Source: Rhizobium lusitanum (GTDB taxonomy: Bacteria > Pseudomonadota > Alphaproteobacteria > Rhizobiales > Rhizobiaceae). Taken from it: 64,000 nucleotides of DNA. Within the stretch, counting starts at the first letter, position 1; every line of letters starts with the position of its first letter. This document shows positions 63,852-64,000 of the stretch, in pieces. The notes below the pieces were generated by a model. It saw only the letters and a program-made list of their open reading frames with translations, was not told where the DNA came from and searched no databases. The translations under genes and the position numbers were made by a program. The stretch spans positions 1,798,001 through 1,862,000 of the forward strand of contig NZ_CP050307.1 of NCBI RefSeq assembly GCF_014189535.1. The letters run 5' to 3'.

Positions 63852-64000
63852 ATGCAGCTTTCATCCATCCGTCGGGATTGGTCTGCCAATCCGATGCGCG
63901 AAATGCTCGCCGGAGCCGTTGCTACGTTCGCATTGATCCCAGAGGTCATCGCCTTTGCTTTCGTAGCGGGCGTCGACCCACAGGTCGGCCTGTTCGCTTC
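63852..64000 (+). CDS. SulP-family inorganic anion transporter, partial (N-terminus)
   Basis: The first 49 codons of a gene running off the window: MQLSSIRRDWSANPMREMLA then GAVATFALIPEVIAFAFVAG and VDPQVGLFAS. The sequence up to the first membrane helix is typical of SulP (sulfate/anion) permeases, including the IPExIAFAxxAGVxPxxGL motif. The rest of the protein, including any STAS domain, is outside. Transport of sulfate would fit the sulfur theme of the window, but SulP members also move bicarbonate or molybdate. Confidence 0.85.
   Translation, partial: MQLSSIRRDWSANPMREMLAGAVATFALIPEVIAFAFVAGVDPQVGLFA

Overview
The window looks like a piece of a Rhizobiales (Rhizobium/Agrobacterium-type) replicon. 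It has dense operons of ABC uptake systems paired with catabolic enzymes, start-stop overlaps of 1-8 nt, a DUF1127 small protein, a groES of alpha-proteobacterial type, and a minus-strand small RNA with repeated CCTCCTCCC anti-Shine-Dalgarno loops like the alphar14/NfeR1 family. Most of the window is accessory metabolism, not housekeeping.

Layout, left to right. (1) 1-7351, minus strand: a LIV/HAAT-type ABC transporter between a flavin (LLM-class) monooxygenase and an acyl-CoA-dehydrogenase-like flavoenzyme (DszC/SfnB type), probably for an organosulfur or similar compound. (2) 8076-8682: groES followed by a decayed groEL of which only about 12 matching codons remain. (3) 8751-11406: a DUF2891 protein, a cyclase-family gene fragment and a second LLM monooxygenase. 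(4) 11445-21889, minus strand: a GntR-controlled operon with a DapA-family lyase, aldehyde dehydrogenase, FAD amine/imino-acid oxidase, a quaternary-amine-type ABC transporter and a proline-racemase-family protein whose second catalytic cysteine is glycine. This matches the logic of hydroxyproline or betaine catabolism. (5) 22390-24354: a chemoreceptor. (6) 24819-31911, minus strand: a GntR-denD-SDR-sugar ABC transporter operon. (7) 32275-37316: ssuABCD-type sulfonate utilisation genes, with a leaderless binding-protein-like gene and a divergent ArsR regulator.

(8) 37381-57659 is the standout: a compact, visibly G+C-richer cluster that I read as a syringolin-type syrbactin (proteasome-inhibitor) biosynthetic gene cluster. 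A valine-type NRPS (SylC-like) feeds a 4163-residue NRPS-PKS (SylD-like) of order C-A-T-C-A-T-KS-AT-DH-KR-T-TE. Next to these lie an MFS exporter (SylE-like), a divergent membrane desaturase (SylB-like) and a type II thioesterase. The first SylD-like adenylation pocket has two acidic residues expected for lysine, and KS-AT-DH-KR would build the alpha,beta-unsaturated warhead. Departures from the classic cluster are an in-frame 381-bp tandem duplication giving two carrier domains in the SylC-like protein, an extra condensation-like lobe before its A domain, the added thioesterase, and no LuxR regulator in the window.

(9) 57729-64000: a tautomerase, an acyltransferase-3 family membrane protein, small rhizobial hypotheticals, a secreted protein, a VOC protein, the candidate sRNA, the DUF1127 gene and the start of a SulP anion transporter.

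The island sits among genes for sulfur scavenging. Its insertion point lies between the ArsR regulator gene and the tautomerase/acyltransferase genes, but I saw no integrase, tRNA or insertion sequence at its edges.
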